Source: Garcia nutans
Lineage: Eukaryota; Streptophyta; Magnoliopsida; Malpighiales; Euphorbiaceae
Assembly (NCBI GenBank): GCA_947685225.1
Contig: CANTUV010000007.1
Span: 18,310,501-18,374,500 of the forward strand
Length of the DNA: 64,000 bases
Direction of reading: 5' to 3'
Notes under the pieces: generated by a model
Told to the model about the DNA's origin: nothing
The model's input: only the letters and a program-made list of their open reading frames with translations
Database searches by the model: none
Made by a program: the position numbers and the translations under genes
Shown: positions 35,426 through 44,970 of the stretch, one piece after another
Layout of the letters: each line of letters starts with the position of its first letter
Position numbering within the stretch: the first letter of the stretch is position 1

Positions 35426-38400
35426 TTAATTCAAAGTATTTCCATCAATCATTCCTAAATTAAGTTTAATAAAATTAAGTCTATCTTCATTCAATGGTTT
35501 TGTAAAGACATCCGCAAGTTGATTTTGTGTTTCAATAAATTCTAGAATTATGTTCTGATTTTGCACATTTTCCCTCAAAAAATGATGTCTAATATCTATA
35601 TGCTTGGATCTAGAATGTTGTATAGGATTCTTAGACAAATTGATAGCACTAGTGTTGTCACATTTAATGGAAATATTGTTAAAAACTTTACCATAGTCAA
35701 GCAATTGTTGTTTCATCCATAATACTTGTGTGCAACAAAAACAAGCTGCAACATATTCAGCTTCCGTTGTGGATAAAGCAACTGATGCTTGTTTCTTACT
35801 ATGCCAAGAAACTAAACAATTACCAAGAAAGTGACATGCTCCTGTTGTGCTTTTTCTATCTAAGATACTACCTGCATAATCTGCATCTGAAAATCCTATA
35901 ATATGAAATGATGTGTTCTTTGGATACCAAAGTCCTAATTGCATTGTACCACTTAAATATTTCAAGATTCTTTTAGTGGCATTCAAGTGTGATTCTTTAG
36001 GACAGGTTTGAAATCTAGCACATAGACATACACTGTACATTATATCAGGCCTAGATGCGGTTAAGTAAAGTAGTGATCCGATGATACCTCGATATTTCTT
36101 CTCATCTACTGCTTTACCATTGTCATCTTTACCTAATTTCAAGGATGTGCTCATGGGAGTTTTGCTAGTTTTGCAGCCATCCATTCCAAATTTCTTCATG
36201 AGTTCTCTTGTATATTTGGATTGGTTGATGAAGATCCCATCTTTACATTGCTTGACTTGCAATCCAAGGAAGAACTTGAGTTCACCCATCATGCTCATTT
36301 CAAATTCCCTGGTCATACAAGAAGCAAATTCTTTGCACAAGGCTTCATCAGTAGCTCCAAATATTATGTCATCCACATAAATTTGTACAATCAAAATGTT
36401 ATGCTTATCCTTTTTAACAAAGAGAGTTGTGTCTACTTTTCCTTTTGCAAAACCATTTTCAAGCAAATATGCACTAAGTTTATCATACCATGCTCTAGGT
36501 GCTTGTTTCAATCCATATAAAGCTTTGGTAAGTTTGAAAACATGATCATGAAATTTGTAGTTTTCAAATCCAGGAGGTTGTTCAACATAAACTTCTTCAT
36601 TTATGAGTCCGTTTAGAAATGCACTTTTAACATCCATTTGATAAAGCTTAAAATTCATATGACATGCAAAAGCAAGTAATATTCTAATAGCTTCTAATCT
36701 GGCTACAGGGGCAAAGGTTTCATCATAATCAATACCTTCTTCTTGATTATAACCTTTGGCTACCAATCTTGCTTTATTTCTAATAATGTGACCATTTTCA
36801 TCAAGCTTATTCCTATAAACCCATTTGCATCCTATTATAGAATGATCTTTAGGTCTAGGAGTAAGTTGCCAAGCATTATTTCTTTCAAATTGATTAAGTT
36901 CATCTTGCATTGCAGTTATCCAATTTTCATCATTTAAAGCTTCCTCAACAGTTTTTGGTTCAATTTGAGAAACAAAAGCAAAATTAACATCAACATGATT
37001 AATTTTAGATCTAGTGATTACTCCCTTAGATGTTTCTCCAATGATGAGTTCCTTTGGATGATCTTTCTTGTATTGCCAATCCTTAGGTAGATCCTGAGTC
37101 TTTTCTTCAAGTTGATTGATCTTTGGAGCATCAATAGATTCAAGAGGTTCAAGATTATCTGCAGGGTCATTAAAAGTAATACCTTTCTTTTGATCAAGTT
37201 TAGATGATTCATCAAATACAACATGCATTGATTCTTCTATTACTAGAGTTTTCATGTTAAATACTCTATATGCTTTGCTATATGATGAATATCCTAAGAA
37301 TATGCCTTCATCTGATTTGGATGAAAATTTTCCAAGATTATCCTTGGTATTCAATATGAAGCATTTGCATCCGAATACTCTAAAATATCCAATTCTGGGT
37401 ATTCTTCCATTCCATAGCTCATAAGAAGTTTTATTAGTTAAATGCCTTTTGTAAACACGATTTGCAATGTAGCAAGCTGTATTAACGGCTTCTGCCCAAA
37501 AATAAGATGGTAAATCATATTCATTGAGTATTGTTCTAGCCATTTCAATTAAAGTTCTATTTTTCCTTTCAACTACACCATTTTGCTGTGGAGTTCTAGG
37601 AGCAGAAAAATTATGTGAAATGCCAAGTTCATTGCAAAAGGTTTCAAAATTTTCATTTTCAAATTCTTTACCATGATCACTTCTAATAGATGTGATCACA
37701 TATCCTTTTTCATTTTGAACTCTTTTTGCAAATGTTTTGAAGCAATTAAAGGCTTCATTCTTTTGAGCTAAGAAATTAACCCATGTGAATCTAGAGTAAT
37801 CATCAACAAGAACAAATGCATATGATTTGCCTCCTAAGCTTGTAACTCTATTTGGTCCAAACAAGTCTAAATGAATGAGCTCTAAAGGTCTAGAGGTACT
37901 TATAATACTCTTTGATTTAAATGAGCTTTTATGTTGCTTACCATGTTGACAAGGTTCACAAATTCTGTCTTTATCATATTTTATCTTAGGTAAGCCATCA
38001 ACTAAGTTCTCATTATAAATATATTTCAATTGATCCATACCAGCATGTCCTAGTCTTCTATGCCATAACCATGCATCATTATTAGTGGACATTAAACATG
38101 TATGATTTGAATGTATGCTGACATTGTAAGTGTTGTTTGTTCTAGTACCTTTAAATATGATAACATCATTTGAGTTTGTGATTTTGCATTCCTTGGAATC
38201 AAACTCGACAAAGTATGCTTTATCACAAAGTTGACTAACACTTAGCAAGTTATGTTTCAAACCATCAACAAGCCATACATCTTCAATTAAATCCTTACCA
38301 ATAGAACCAATGGAGCCAACACCAAGAATTTTACCTTTAGCATTGTTTCCAAAAGTTACGTTACCTCCATGTTTGTAGGTAATACTTGTAAAGAGCTTTG

Positions 38401-38497
38401 CATTTCCAGTCATATGCCTTGAGCATCCACTATCCACAAGCCATGTGCTTTCATTGGTAGTAGATTTTAGGCATACCTGCAAAACAATTGTGATCAT
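35426..38497 (-). CDS. Pol polyprotein of Sirevirus-like element D
   Basis: An intact 1023-codon ORF starts at ATG 38497. Domains in order: aspartic protease (WLVDSGCSRHMTG, residue about 20); GAG-pre-integrase zinc region (LWHRRLGHAGMDQL, CEPCQHGKQHKSSF); integrase core (LIHLDLFGP, SIRSDHGKEFENENF, PRTPQQNGVVERKNR, giving the D, D and E residues); reverse transcriptase (NKARLVAKGYNQEEGIDY, QMDVKSAFLNG, IVQIYVDDIIFGAT with catalytic YVDD); RNase H (GFSDADYAGSILDRKSTTG, ALSTTEAEYVAA, SKHIDIRHHFLRE). Integrase before RT is the copia order. The ATG overlaps the gag stop as ATGA, and the pol frame is closed by a TAA six bases before the ATG. No frameshift or stop was found. Confidence 0.96.
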   Translation of the reverse strand: MITIVLQVCLKSTTNESTWLVDSGCSRHMTGNAKLFTSITYKHGGNVTFGNNAKGKILGVGSIGSIGKDLIEDVWLVDGLKHNLLSVSQLCDKAYFVEFDSKECKITNSNDVIIFKGTRTNNTYNVSIHSNHTCLMSTNNDAWLWHRRLGHAGMDQLKYIYNENLVDGLPKIKYDKDRICEPCQHGKQHKSSFKSKSIISTSRPLELIHLDLFGPNRVTSLGGKSYAFVLVDDYSRFTWVNFLAQKNEAFNCFKTFAKRVQNEKGYVITSIRSDHGKEFENENFETFCNELGISHNFSAPRTPQQNGVVERKNRTLIEMARTILNEYDLPSYFWAEAVNTACYIANRVYKRHLTNKTSYELWNGRIPRIGYFRVFGCKCFILNTKDNLGKFSSKSDEGIFLGYSSYSKAYRVFNMKTLVIEESMHVVFDESSKLDQKKGITFNDPADNLEPLESIDAPKINQLEEKTQDLPKDWQYKKDHPKELIIGETSKGVITRSKINHVDVNFAFVSQIEPKTVEEALNDENWITAMQDELNQFERNNAWQLTPRPKDHSIIGCKWVYRNKLDENGHIIRNKARLVAKGYNQEEGIDYDETFAPVARLEAIRILLAFACHMNFKLYQMDVKSAFLNGLINEEVYVEQPPGFENYKFHDHVFKLTKALYGLKQAPRAWYDKLSAYLLENGFAKGKVDTTLFVKKDKHNILIVQIYVDDIIFGATDEALCKEFASCMTREFEMSMMGELKFFLGLQVKQCKDGIFINQSKYTRELMKKFGMDGCKTSKTPMSTSLKLGKDDNGKAVDEKKYRGIIGSLLYLTASRPDIMYSVCLCARFQTCPKESHLNATKRILKYLSGTMQLGLWYPKNTSFHIIGFSDADYAGSILDRKSTTGACHFLGNCLVSWHSKKQASVALSTTEAEYVAACFCCTQVLWMKQQLLDYGKVFNNISIKCDNTSAINLSKNPIQHSRSKHIDIRHHFLRENVQNQNIILEFIETQNQLADVFTKPLNEDRLNFIKLNLGMIDGNTLN

Positions 38498-40335
38498 CTT
38501 CTTTTAGGTACCCACTTGAAGTTGGGTCCTTGATGGTTAGTAGAAAAAGTGCCTTCTAACTTGAGATGTGCCTTTCTTATATAACAAGAAAAATTTTTGT
38601 GTCCAAATTTCATGCAATATGTGCATTGCCATGGTATTCTATTCTTCTGCATTTTTCTTTTTGCATTATACATACAACTACAAGTATGTGATTTCTTTTG
38701 TGCAAATTTAGTGAACAACAATGCATAATTATTTTTGGCTTTATCTCCTAGTGAACCATAACTAGTTCTTTTAGACTTGGTGCAAGCATCTTTGATATGA
38801 ACATCAGAAATTTTAGTTGTAGATGCTTTCACAAATGTTGGTTTGCTAGGTGCAATGTTGGTTGAGCCATTGAATCCTAATCCATATTTCAAGGAAGGTG
38901 ATCTTTGATTATTAATTAATGTGTTCAATGCTTCCTTTCCTTTATGAAATCTGGAAATTGATTCTTTTAGTTCTTTTAGTTCATGCTTTAATGTCTCATT
39001 CTCTTTAATCACTTTTTCTAAGTCATGTGAGCTTTTCTTTAATTCTCCTATTGTGTTCATCAAGTGTTCATTTGAGGTTTTCAATTCTAAGGTAGAATTC
39101 TTCAAGCATATATAATCTTTTTCTAACTTAGAGTTTTTCTCTTTGTAAAGCATCATTTTAGAATAATATTTTTCTATTTTAAAATTCATGTGCTCAATCA
39201 AATCACTATCATCTATATCATTTATATCATAATGTGCTACAAGATCAAAGGATTGAGTACTTACCTCATTGGAGTCATCTTCAATAGCCATGAGACATAG
39301 ATTTGCAATTCCTTCTTCTTCTTCTTCCTCACTTGAAGAAGAGTCATCCCATGTGGCTTTGAGAGACTTTTTCTTTTCTTTATCCCATTTCCTTTTGTTC
39401 TTTAATTTGTAGCAATCCGATTTGATGTGACCAGTTTTTCCACATTCATAGCACTTTACCTCATTTTTCTTTTCTTTATCTTTGAAGGAGAATTTAGGAG
39501 GTGTACCTTTGTTTGCTTGTAATCTTTTCTTTCTTTTCCATTCATTGATTCTTTTTGAGAACATTGCCATTTCATCTTCATCATCAGTACCTTCATTGCT
39601 TGAGCTCTCAGCTTCTTTGATTGCTTTGAGTGCAATTGGTTTTCTCTTTTCTTTCTCACCTTGATCTTCTTCTTTTTCACTGTGCAGCTCAAAAGTGAGT
39701 AATTTACCAACTAGCTCGTCGATTCTTAATGTGCTGAGATCATGAGCTTCTTCTATGGATGATACTTTGGATTCAAAGTTCTTTCTAGCTCTTAGGGCTC
39801 TCAAGATTTTACTGTTTACATCACCTTGATCATATACCTTGCCATACTTCTTTAGTTCATTGACAATAGCAAGCAAGCGATTTGTCATGTCGGTGACGTT
39901 TTCATTTGGTTTCATCTTGAATAGCTCATACTCATGAACATGCATTTGTTTTTTGGTGAATCTTACTTGAGTCGTACCTTCATGGTAGTTTTCAAGTGTT
40001 TTCCAAATGCAATGTGCACAAGTTAAATGTTGAACTCTTCCACCTTCTTCTCTTGAAATGGAGTTCATCAAGATGGAAGCAGCTCTATTGTTCTTAAATC
40101 GATCTCTGATATTGCTAGTTGACCATTGAGCTTTGGGAAGAGGAACTTGAATACCGTCAACTTCATGAGTAGGAGATTTCCACTCACTTTCCACGAAATC
40201 CCATAGTTCAATCCCTTCACTATCTAGAAACAAGTACATTTTGTGTTTCCAGTATGAGTAATCAGTTCCATCAAAATAGGGTCTAAGAATAGAGTTAAGA
40301 TTTCCATGAGAGCTTGATGAAGAAGAAGTTGCCAT
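38494..40335 (-). CDS. Gag of Sirevirus-like element D
   Basis: An intact 613-codon ORF from ATG 40335, just inside the primer site at 40376-40387. The N-terminal half is a copia-type gag (PYFDGTDYSYWKHKMYLFLD at residue about 18, then LENYHEGTTQVRFTKKQMH and FKMKPNENVTDMTNRL). A Lys/Glu-rich stretch precedes a CCHC knuckle CYECGKTGHIKSDC near residue 297; a probable coiled coil spans about residues 385-475; a second CCHC knuckle, CTYCMKFGHKNFSC, lies near the C-terminus. It would bind genomic RNA and form the particle. The long form with a second knuckle fits Sirevirus gag. The stop overlaps the pol start (ATGA). Confidence 0.95.
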   Translation of the reverse strand: MATSSSSSSHGNLNSILRPYFDGTDYSYWKHKMYLFLDSEGIELWDFVESEWKSPTHEVDGIQVPLPKAQWSTSNIRDRFKNNRAASILMNSISREEGGRVQHLTCAHCIWKTLENYHEGTTQVRFTKKQMHVHEYELFKMKPNENVTDMTNRLLAIVNELKKYGKVYDQGDVNSKILRALRARKNFESKVSSIEEAHDLSTLRIDELVGKLLTFELHSEKEEDQGEKEKRKPIALKAIKEAESSSNEGTDDEDEMAMFSKRINEWKRKKRLQANKGTPPKFSFKDKEKKNEVKCYECGKTGHIKSDCYKLKNKRKWDKEKKKSLKATWDDSSSSEEEEEEGIANLCLMAIEDDSNEVSTQSFDLVAHYDINDIDDSDLIEHMNFKIEKYYSKMMLYKEKNSKLEKDYICLKNSTLELKTSNEHLMNTIGELKKSSHDLEKVIKENETLKHELKELKESISRFHKGKEALNTLINNQRSPSLKYGLGFNGSTNIAPSKPTFVKASTTKISDVHIKDACTKSKRTSYGSLGDKAKNNYALLFTKFAQKKSHTCSCMYNAKRKMQKNRIPWQCTYCMKFGHKNFSCYIRKAHLKLEGTFSTNHQGPNFKWVPKRR

Positions 40336-40375
40336 AGTGGATCAGATTTCACAATTAAGTTTAAGAAATCTCAGG

Positions 40376-40387
40376 GCTCTGATACCA
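40376..40387 (-). promoter_or_regulatory. Primer binding site of element D (initiator Met tRNA)
   Basis: The minus strand reads TGGTATCAGAGC two bases after the 5' LTR end (40390). Confidence 0.93.
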
Positions 40388-40909
40388 ATTGTTGTCCCAA
40401 GATGGCAACCAAGAGGGGGGGGGGGGTGAATTGGTTTCCTCACGAAATGATGGCAAATTAAAAAACTCAACAAACACAAATGCGGAATAGAAAGTTGGTT
40501 GAGTAATGAAAGAAAGAAAGAACACACAAGATTTATAGTGGTTCGGATTTACCTCAATCCTACATCCACTTCCTTAACAACTTGTTAAGGTTCCACTATT
40601 CTTTGAAGTTTTTACAAGCTCACTTCCAACTTTGATGTTTTCACAAGTTCACACCTAACTTCACAAGTGTTTTTCTAAGGCTCACACTTACAACCCAATC
40701 AAGAGTTTTACAAGGCTCACTCTCACAACCCAAGTGTTTCCCAAGCTTACACTCAAACTTATACAATGGTGTTTTCAATGATCACACCTAACATTCATTA
40801 CAATTTAATTGTAAGTTTAAGTAAAAGAAAATTTGTTGCTTGGCTATGAAAATCTGATTTCTTGATTGTTCTTTTCACTTCACTATCTTGTTTTCTCATA
40901 GAGACATTG

Positions 40910-40917
40910 TATTTATA
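40910..40917 (-). promoter_or_regulatory. TATA box of element D 5' LTR
   Basis: Minus-strand TATAAATA within GGCTATAAATAC, about 520 bases from the LTR end; it would drive the genomic RNA. Transcription start not determined. Confidence 0.7.
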
Positions 40918-40999
40918 GCCAATGTGGTCTTACTAGCCGTTATTGAAGTTTTGAATAAAGTCTTGGCAGAATAGACCTTCTTTACTTAAACTGTCCGAA

Positions 41000-41690
41000 G
41001 CACTTCGCGGTCGCCCTTCATGCAAGGATGGTCGAGCTCATGCTTCTCGCGGTCGTCCTTTAACAAGGGACGGTCGCTGCTTTTGAAAAAGCTACAACGG
41101 TCGAATTTTAGTGCTCTGCAGCTGAAATCTTGTCCATGCTGTGTTTGTCGGACCGTTTCTTGCCCATGCTTTGTTTGTCGGGACGGTCGCGCCAAGCAGA
41201 GGTGCGGTCGTCCTTTTTGAATCTTCAAGTGGGTTTACAACGGTCATATTACGTGTCATTCTCTGACAGAGCAAAACTGTATGTCCGCCATAATTTGAAT
41301 CTCGCGGTCGCCCTATGCAGAATCTCGTGATTGAACTCACAGTTTCGCGTCGAACTTCTGGACGCACCTGTGGACGCGAACACTACTGTCTCTTTGAGCA
41401 ATTTCTTCTTGAATTGTTGGGCGGTCGCGATTCTGAATGGGCGGTCGCTAAATTGATTAGCGAGGTCGAATCATTCACCGTTCTTGTCACCGCGAACCTT
41501 ACTGTGATTGTAATGATTTAAGTTCCTTGAGTAGCGGTCGGGCAAGTATTTTGGACGGCAGCCATTCTTGAGGCGCAGTCGCGACTGAGGTCGAACTTCT
41601 GACCGCGAAACCTACTGTGATAAGGTTTCATTCTGTAATTGCATGTAGCGGTCGTATTCTGGTCTGGTGCGACCGCTAGAATTGTTCTGT
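41000..41690. repeat. GCGGTCGC-type motif cluster in element D 5' LTR
   Basis: About twelve GCGGTCGC or ACGGTCG-type motifs, several as GCGACCGC or ACCGCGA in the opposite orientation, spaced 20-110 bases apart. The same array is in the 3' LTR at 32237-32910. Confidence 0.85.
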
Positions 41691-41799
41691 CTTGCTTTAC
41701 TTAAGGCAACCTAATCCTGCAACAAGATTCTTAAACACAAGTTAAATAGATCATCCATTTGAGTTGTCAAGGATCAAAATAGAGATCTTTTGTCTAACA

Positions 41800-42243
41800 A
41801 GAAGAGACATAGAGTTCAATGTGGGAGATAAAGTTTTTCTAAAGGTGTCTCCATGGAAGAAGATTTTGGGATTTGGCCGCAAAGGGAATTTGAGTCCTCG
41901 TTTCATAGGACCATATGAGGTGTTGGAGAGAGTTGGTCCAGTGGCTTATAGACTAGCTTTGCCGCCTGAGTTGGATCGAATACATAATATTTTCCATGTC
42001 TCGATGCTTCATAGATATAGGTCTGACCCATCTCTCATTTTATCAGCGGAGTCCATTGAGGTGAATCCAGATCTGACTTACGAGGAAGAACTAGTGGATA
42101 TTTTAGAGCGAGAGGTTAAAGAATTGAGGAATAAGAAGGTGCCACTTGTGAAAGTCCTTTGGAAGAATCATGCCACTGAGGAGGCGACATGGGAAAGTGA
42201 GCAGGCAATGCAGAGTCAGTTTCCCCATTTGTTCCAGACTTGA
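41800..42243 (+). pseudogene. Element C integrase C-terminus with chromodomain-like tail
   Basis: Sequence continues the integrase frame interrupted at 31621: RRDIEFNVGDKVFLKVSPWK, SPRFIGPYEVLERVGPVAYR, then LEREVKELRNKKVPLVKVLW and KNHATEEATWESEQ, ending at the TGA before 42244. The last 60 residues have the shape of a chromodomain, the histone-binding tail that targets chromoviruses to heterochromatin. The open frame extends back into the D LTR, but that part is not native. No stop lies in this section. Confidence 0.92.
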
Positions 42244-42275
42244 GGACAGGTAATTTCGGGGACTAAATTTATTTT

Positions 42276-42287
42276 AGAGGGAGAGAA
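42276..42287 (+). promoter_or_regulatory. Polypurine tract of element C
   Basis: AGAGGGAGAGAA immediately before the 3' LTR start TGTAACATCC at 42289. Confidence 0.88.
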
Positions 42288-42288
42288 T

Positions 42289-44965
42289 TGTAACATCCAA
42301 AATTTTTTGAAAATTTCTAATTTTTGGAAAATTTGATAAAATAAATTATAATTTAAAAGGATAAATTAAATTAATAGTTTTAAATGAAAAAATGAAGGGA
42401 TTTTAAATGAAAAAGTGGAATATATATATGATATATATGCAAAAAATACATAACATATATAAAAGTCAACACTTTTTAAAAGAAAAGGGTATTTTGGTAA
42501 TTAAATCTTATAAATTTAAAATTAATAAAATAATTCAAAAACAAATTAATTTTGAATGGAATAGGGAAATTAGGACTTTTAATTTATTAAAAAAATAATT
42601 AAATAATTAAATATTAAATTATTTTAATATATATATGTGGTTAAAAAAAACATGGAAAGGAAAGAATACTAAAAATCTTCTTCTTCTTAAGAATATGGCT
42701 TCCATGGATGTTTGAAGACCAAGGATTCTGCTTCTTCCATACTCCATAAATTGTATAGATTTTTGGGGTTTTGAAAACATGAACTTTAATTGTGCAAATT
42801 GATTCCAAATGAGTTGTTTTGATTCATAAACAAGTATTTTAAAGTCAAATATTGGATTTGGTGGTGTTGGGTTGGAGTTTGAGAATGGAAGTGGAGATTT
42901 AGGGTTTTGGAAAAGTGATTTTCCAAAGTGGTTGAATTGTGTGATTTTATTTGTTTAAGCATGTTGTTTAGTGTCAAAAGTGATGAATATAAGCTTGGAA
43001 TGAGTAATGGATTGTGTTGGAATGGAAAACCTTCAATGGGGGAAGGTTATGCCATTTTTGAGATTTTTGTGTATAAGAGTGTATTTTTATTAGTAAATGA
43101 TTTAAATGTATTAAAATATATTTTTAATAATATAAATAAACTTAAAACACTAATTTAATTGTAGTAAAATGGAATTCCAATGTTGAAGTAAGGAAAGGCT
43201 AAATTTTTGGAAATTTGTAGGAGTGATGTGTAATTATGGTTTAATGTTGGAAATGCCATTAAATGTGATACTAAATGATTATTTGCTATCACATTTGGTT
43301 TAGGCATTGAGGGAGGTTGATTTGCTTCATCCAAGTGGTGAAGGGCAAGTTAGAAAGATTAGATTGAAGGTTGTTTTTAGCTTGCTAGTGGAGGTATGTA
43401 CAAACTTTGAATATAATGTTTATATTTGCACAACATTTGGACTTAACACATTTTGGTTTAAAAAATGTGTTAAGCTACTTTGTTCATTGATTGTGTATGA
43501 ATAATGTGATATGACATTTTTAATGTCATATATGTGTTAAATGCATTGTGAAAAGCTATTAATAATGGCTAATTTGTGTAACATGTTAAATATGCATATT
43601 ATGTGAAAATACCCAAAGTAATTGGATAATGTGTTGTAAATGCAAAAATGAGATATTTGTAATAATGAAATGAATTGATATTGATAAAAATGAGAAAAAT
43701 GAGAAAGATGTGAAAAATGTGAAAAGTGAGAAAAAAAAAAGTGAAAATAAGGCAATGTGCCTAGATTGAATATGTGACAAAGAGAAAGAGATTGATAATG
43801 AGAAATATGAATAAATTGTGTGCCTAGTATGTTATTCAATTTTCAAAGTTCTGGGTTTGGCGACATGCCTATGATTGCCTACGGGCTAAACGCTGGAATG
43901 GTGAAAAGAATGGGTCGTAAGACTCAAAAACTGTAGCAGTCTAGCAGGGTTGAGGACCAAGATACTGGGGCCTAAGGGTCTAGCCGTGTTGAGGTCTAAG
44001 AGACTGGAGCTGTTACATTATCCATGGATATAAATATTGCATATGGGGCTACACACATTGTGTCATTATGGACCAAAGCAGTAACTCTGAAATTTGAATA
44101 GCATATTAGATCCTTTTTGGGCCCATGCTTGTCTTTGTTTTACTGTGAATTATGAATTATGATACAATTGAGTAATATAATGTTATGAGTTGTGCTTATG
44201 AATTATTTGAAAAATATAAGAAAGTGGATTGATGTGACATCTATATGCATTGTGCATTTGGTTTTGCATTGAGTTATATTGTTATTATCAAAGTTTGTAC
44301 CACTAGGCTTCGGCTTAACGCGATTGTTTCCATCGCGCAGGTGACAGGGTAGACCCAGTTGAGCCAGAGAGTTCTTCTAGACCAGGTCAGGTCTAGACTT
44401 GTATTTGAGCTTGTAGAGTTGCTATCGAGATCAGAAACACTGCCAGAAACATGTATATATTTTTATGTTATTGTACATTTTGAGTTTTATGCATAATATA
44501 TTATGTTTTGAATTTTACATATTGTATATTATAAAGAATGTTTAGGTCAATATATTTGAAATGGGAGAGTAAGTGTGTTTTAAATTATATATATCTATAT
44601 GTATAAATGTTTGAGAAAATTGGTGAAATTGAGAAGTATGGTTGAGAGGATAAATGGAAATTATTGGGAGTGTTTTCTTTTTGCAGGTTGAGTAATTGCT
44701 AGATTTTGAGATATCCAAAATACAGACAAAACTCTGACGAATTTTTCCTAGAGATTTTTATATATATTATTTATTTTGGGTTCTTATAACAAGTAAATAA
44801 TATTTATATTCTATTTAATTTTATATATTTATAATTTTAAATTTTAAATTGGAAATGTAAAAAATAAATTAGTAAATCTGTCTATGACATTTTTGTACCG
44901 TATATGCATATTTTACATATGCTATAAATATGTTTTGTACGTATATAGGGTATAAGGGTGTTACA
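42289..44965 (+). repeat. 3' LTR of element C
   Basis: 2677 bases, TGTAACATCC to GTGTTACA, followed by CTTAC. Shorter than the 5' LTR, mainly from loss of about 300 bases between 42745 and 42760. Confidence 0.92.
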
Positions 44966-44970
44966 CTTAC

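Larger units (their letters stand above)
31622..41799 (-). mobile_element. Element D: Sirevirus-like Ty1/copia retrotransposon, coding regions intact
   Basis: LTRs at 31622-33028 and 40390-41799 are flanked by a perfect AGAAG duplication (31617-31621 and 41800-41804). On the minus strand the order is primer site, gag (613 aa), pol (1023 aa, protease-integrase-RT-RNase H as in copia), a GCGGTCGC-rich spacer, an extra 465-aa ORF, several polypurine tracts and the 3' LTR. The large gag with two knuckles, multiple polypurine tracts and an ORF in the envelope-like position fit Sireviruses. About 17 substitutions between the LTRs by eye (about 1.2%) indicate a recent insertion. All three ORFs are uninterrupted, so it could be autonomous. 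Confidence 0.94.
40390..41799 (-). repeat. 5' LTR of element D with TATA box and motif cluster
   Basis: 1410 bases paired with 31622-33028. On the minus strand a TATAAATA box lies at 40910-40917. Upstream of it (41000-41690) are about a dozen GCGGTCGC or GCGACCGC-type motifs, the expected place of U3 enhancer elements. Confidence 0.94.
24771..44965 (+). mobile_element. Element C: Tekay/Del-type Ty3/gypsy chromovirus with RT-core deletion
   Basis: LTRs at 24771-27761 and 42289-44965 are flanked by a perfect CTTAC duplication (24766-24770 and 44966-44970). The plus-strand order is primer site, gag, protease, truncated RT, RNase H, integrase (interrupted by element D), chromodomain-like tail and polypurine tract. 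About 0.5 kb of RT, including the FIDD region, is absent, and there are about nine in-frame stops. The element lies in the 5' LTR of B. Confidence 0.93.

Noticed and set aside
36081..36937. Plus-strand frames across D pol
   Set aside because: Antisense shadows of the RT and RNase H region.
41764..41799. N-terminal extension of the C integrase frame into the D LTR
   Set aside because: It is created by the D insertion; native C sequence resumes at the AGAAG duplication.
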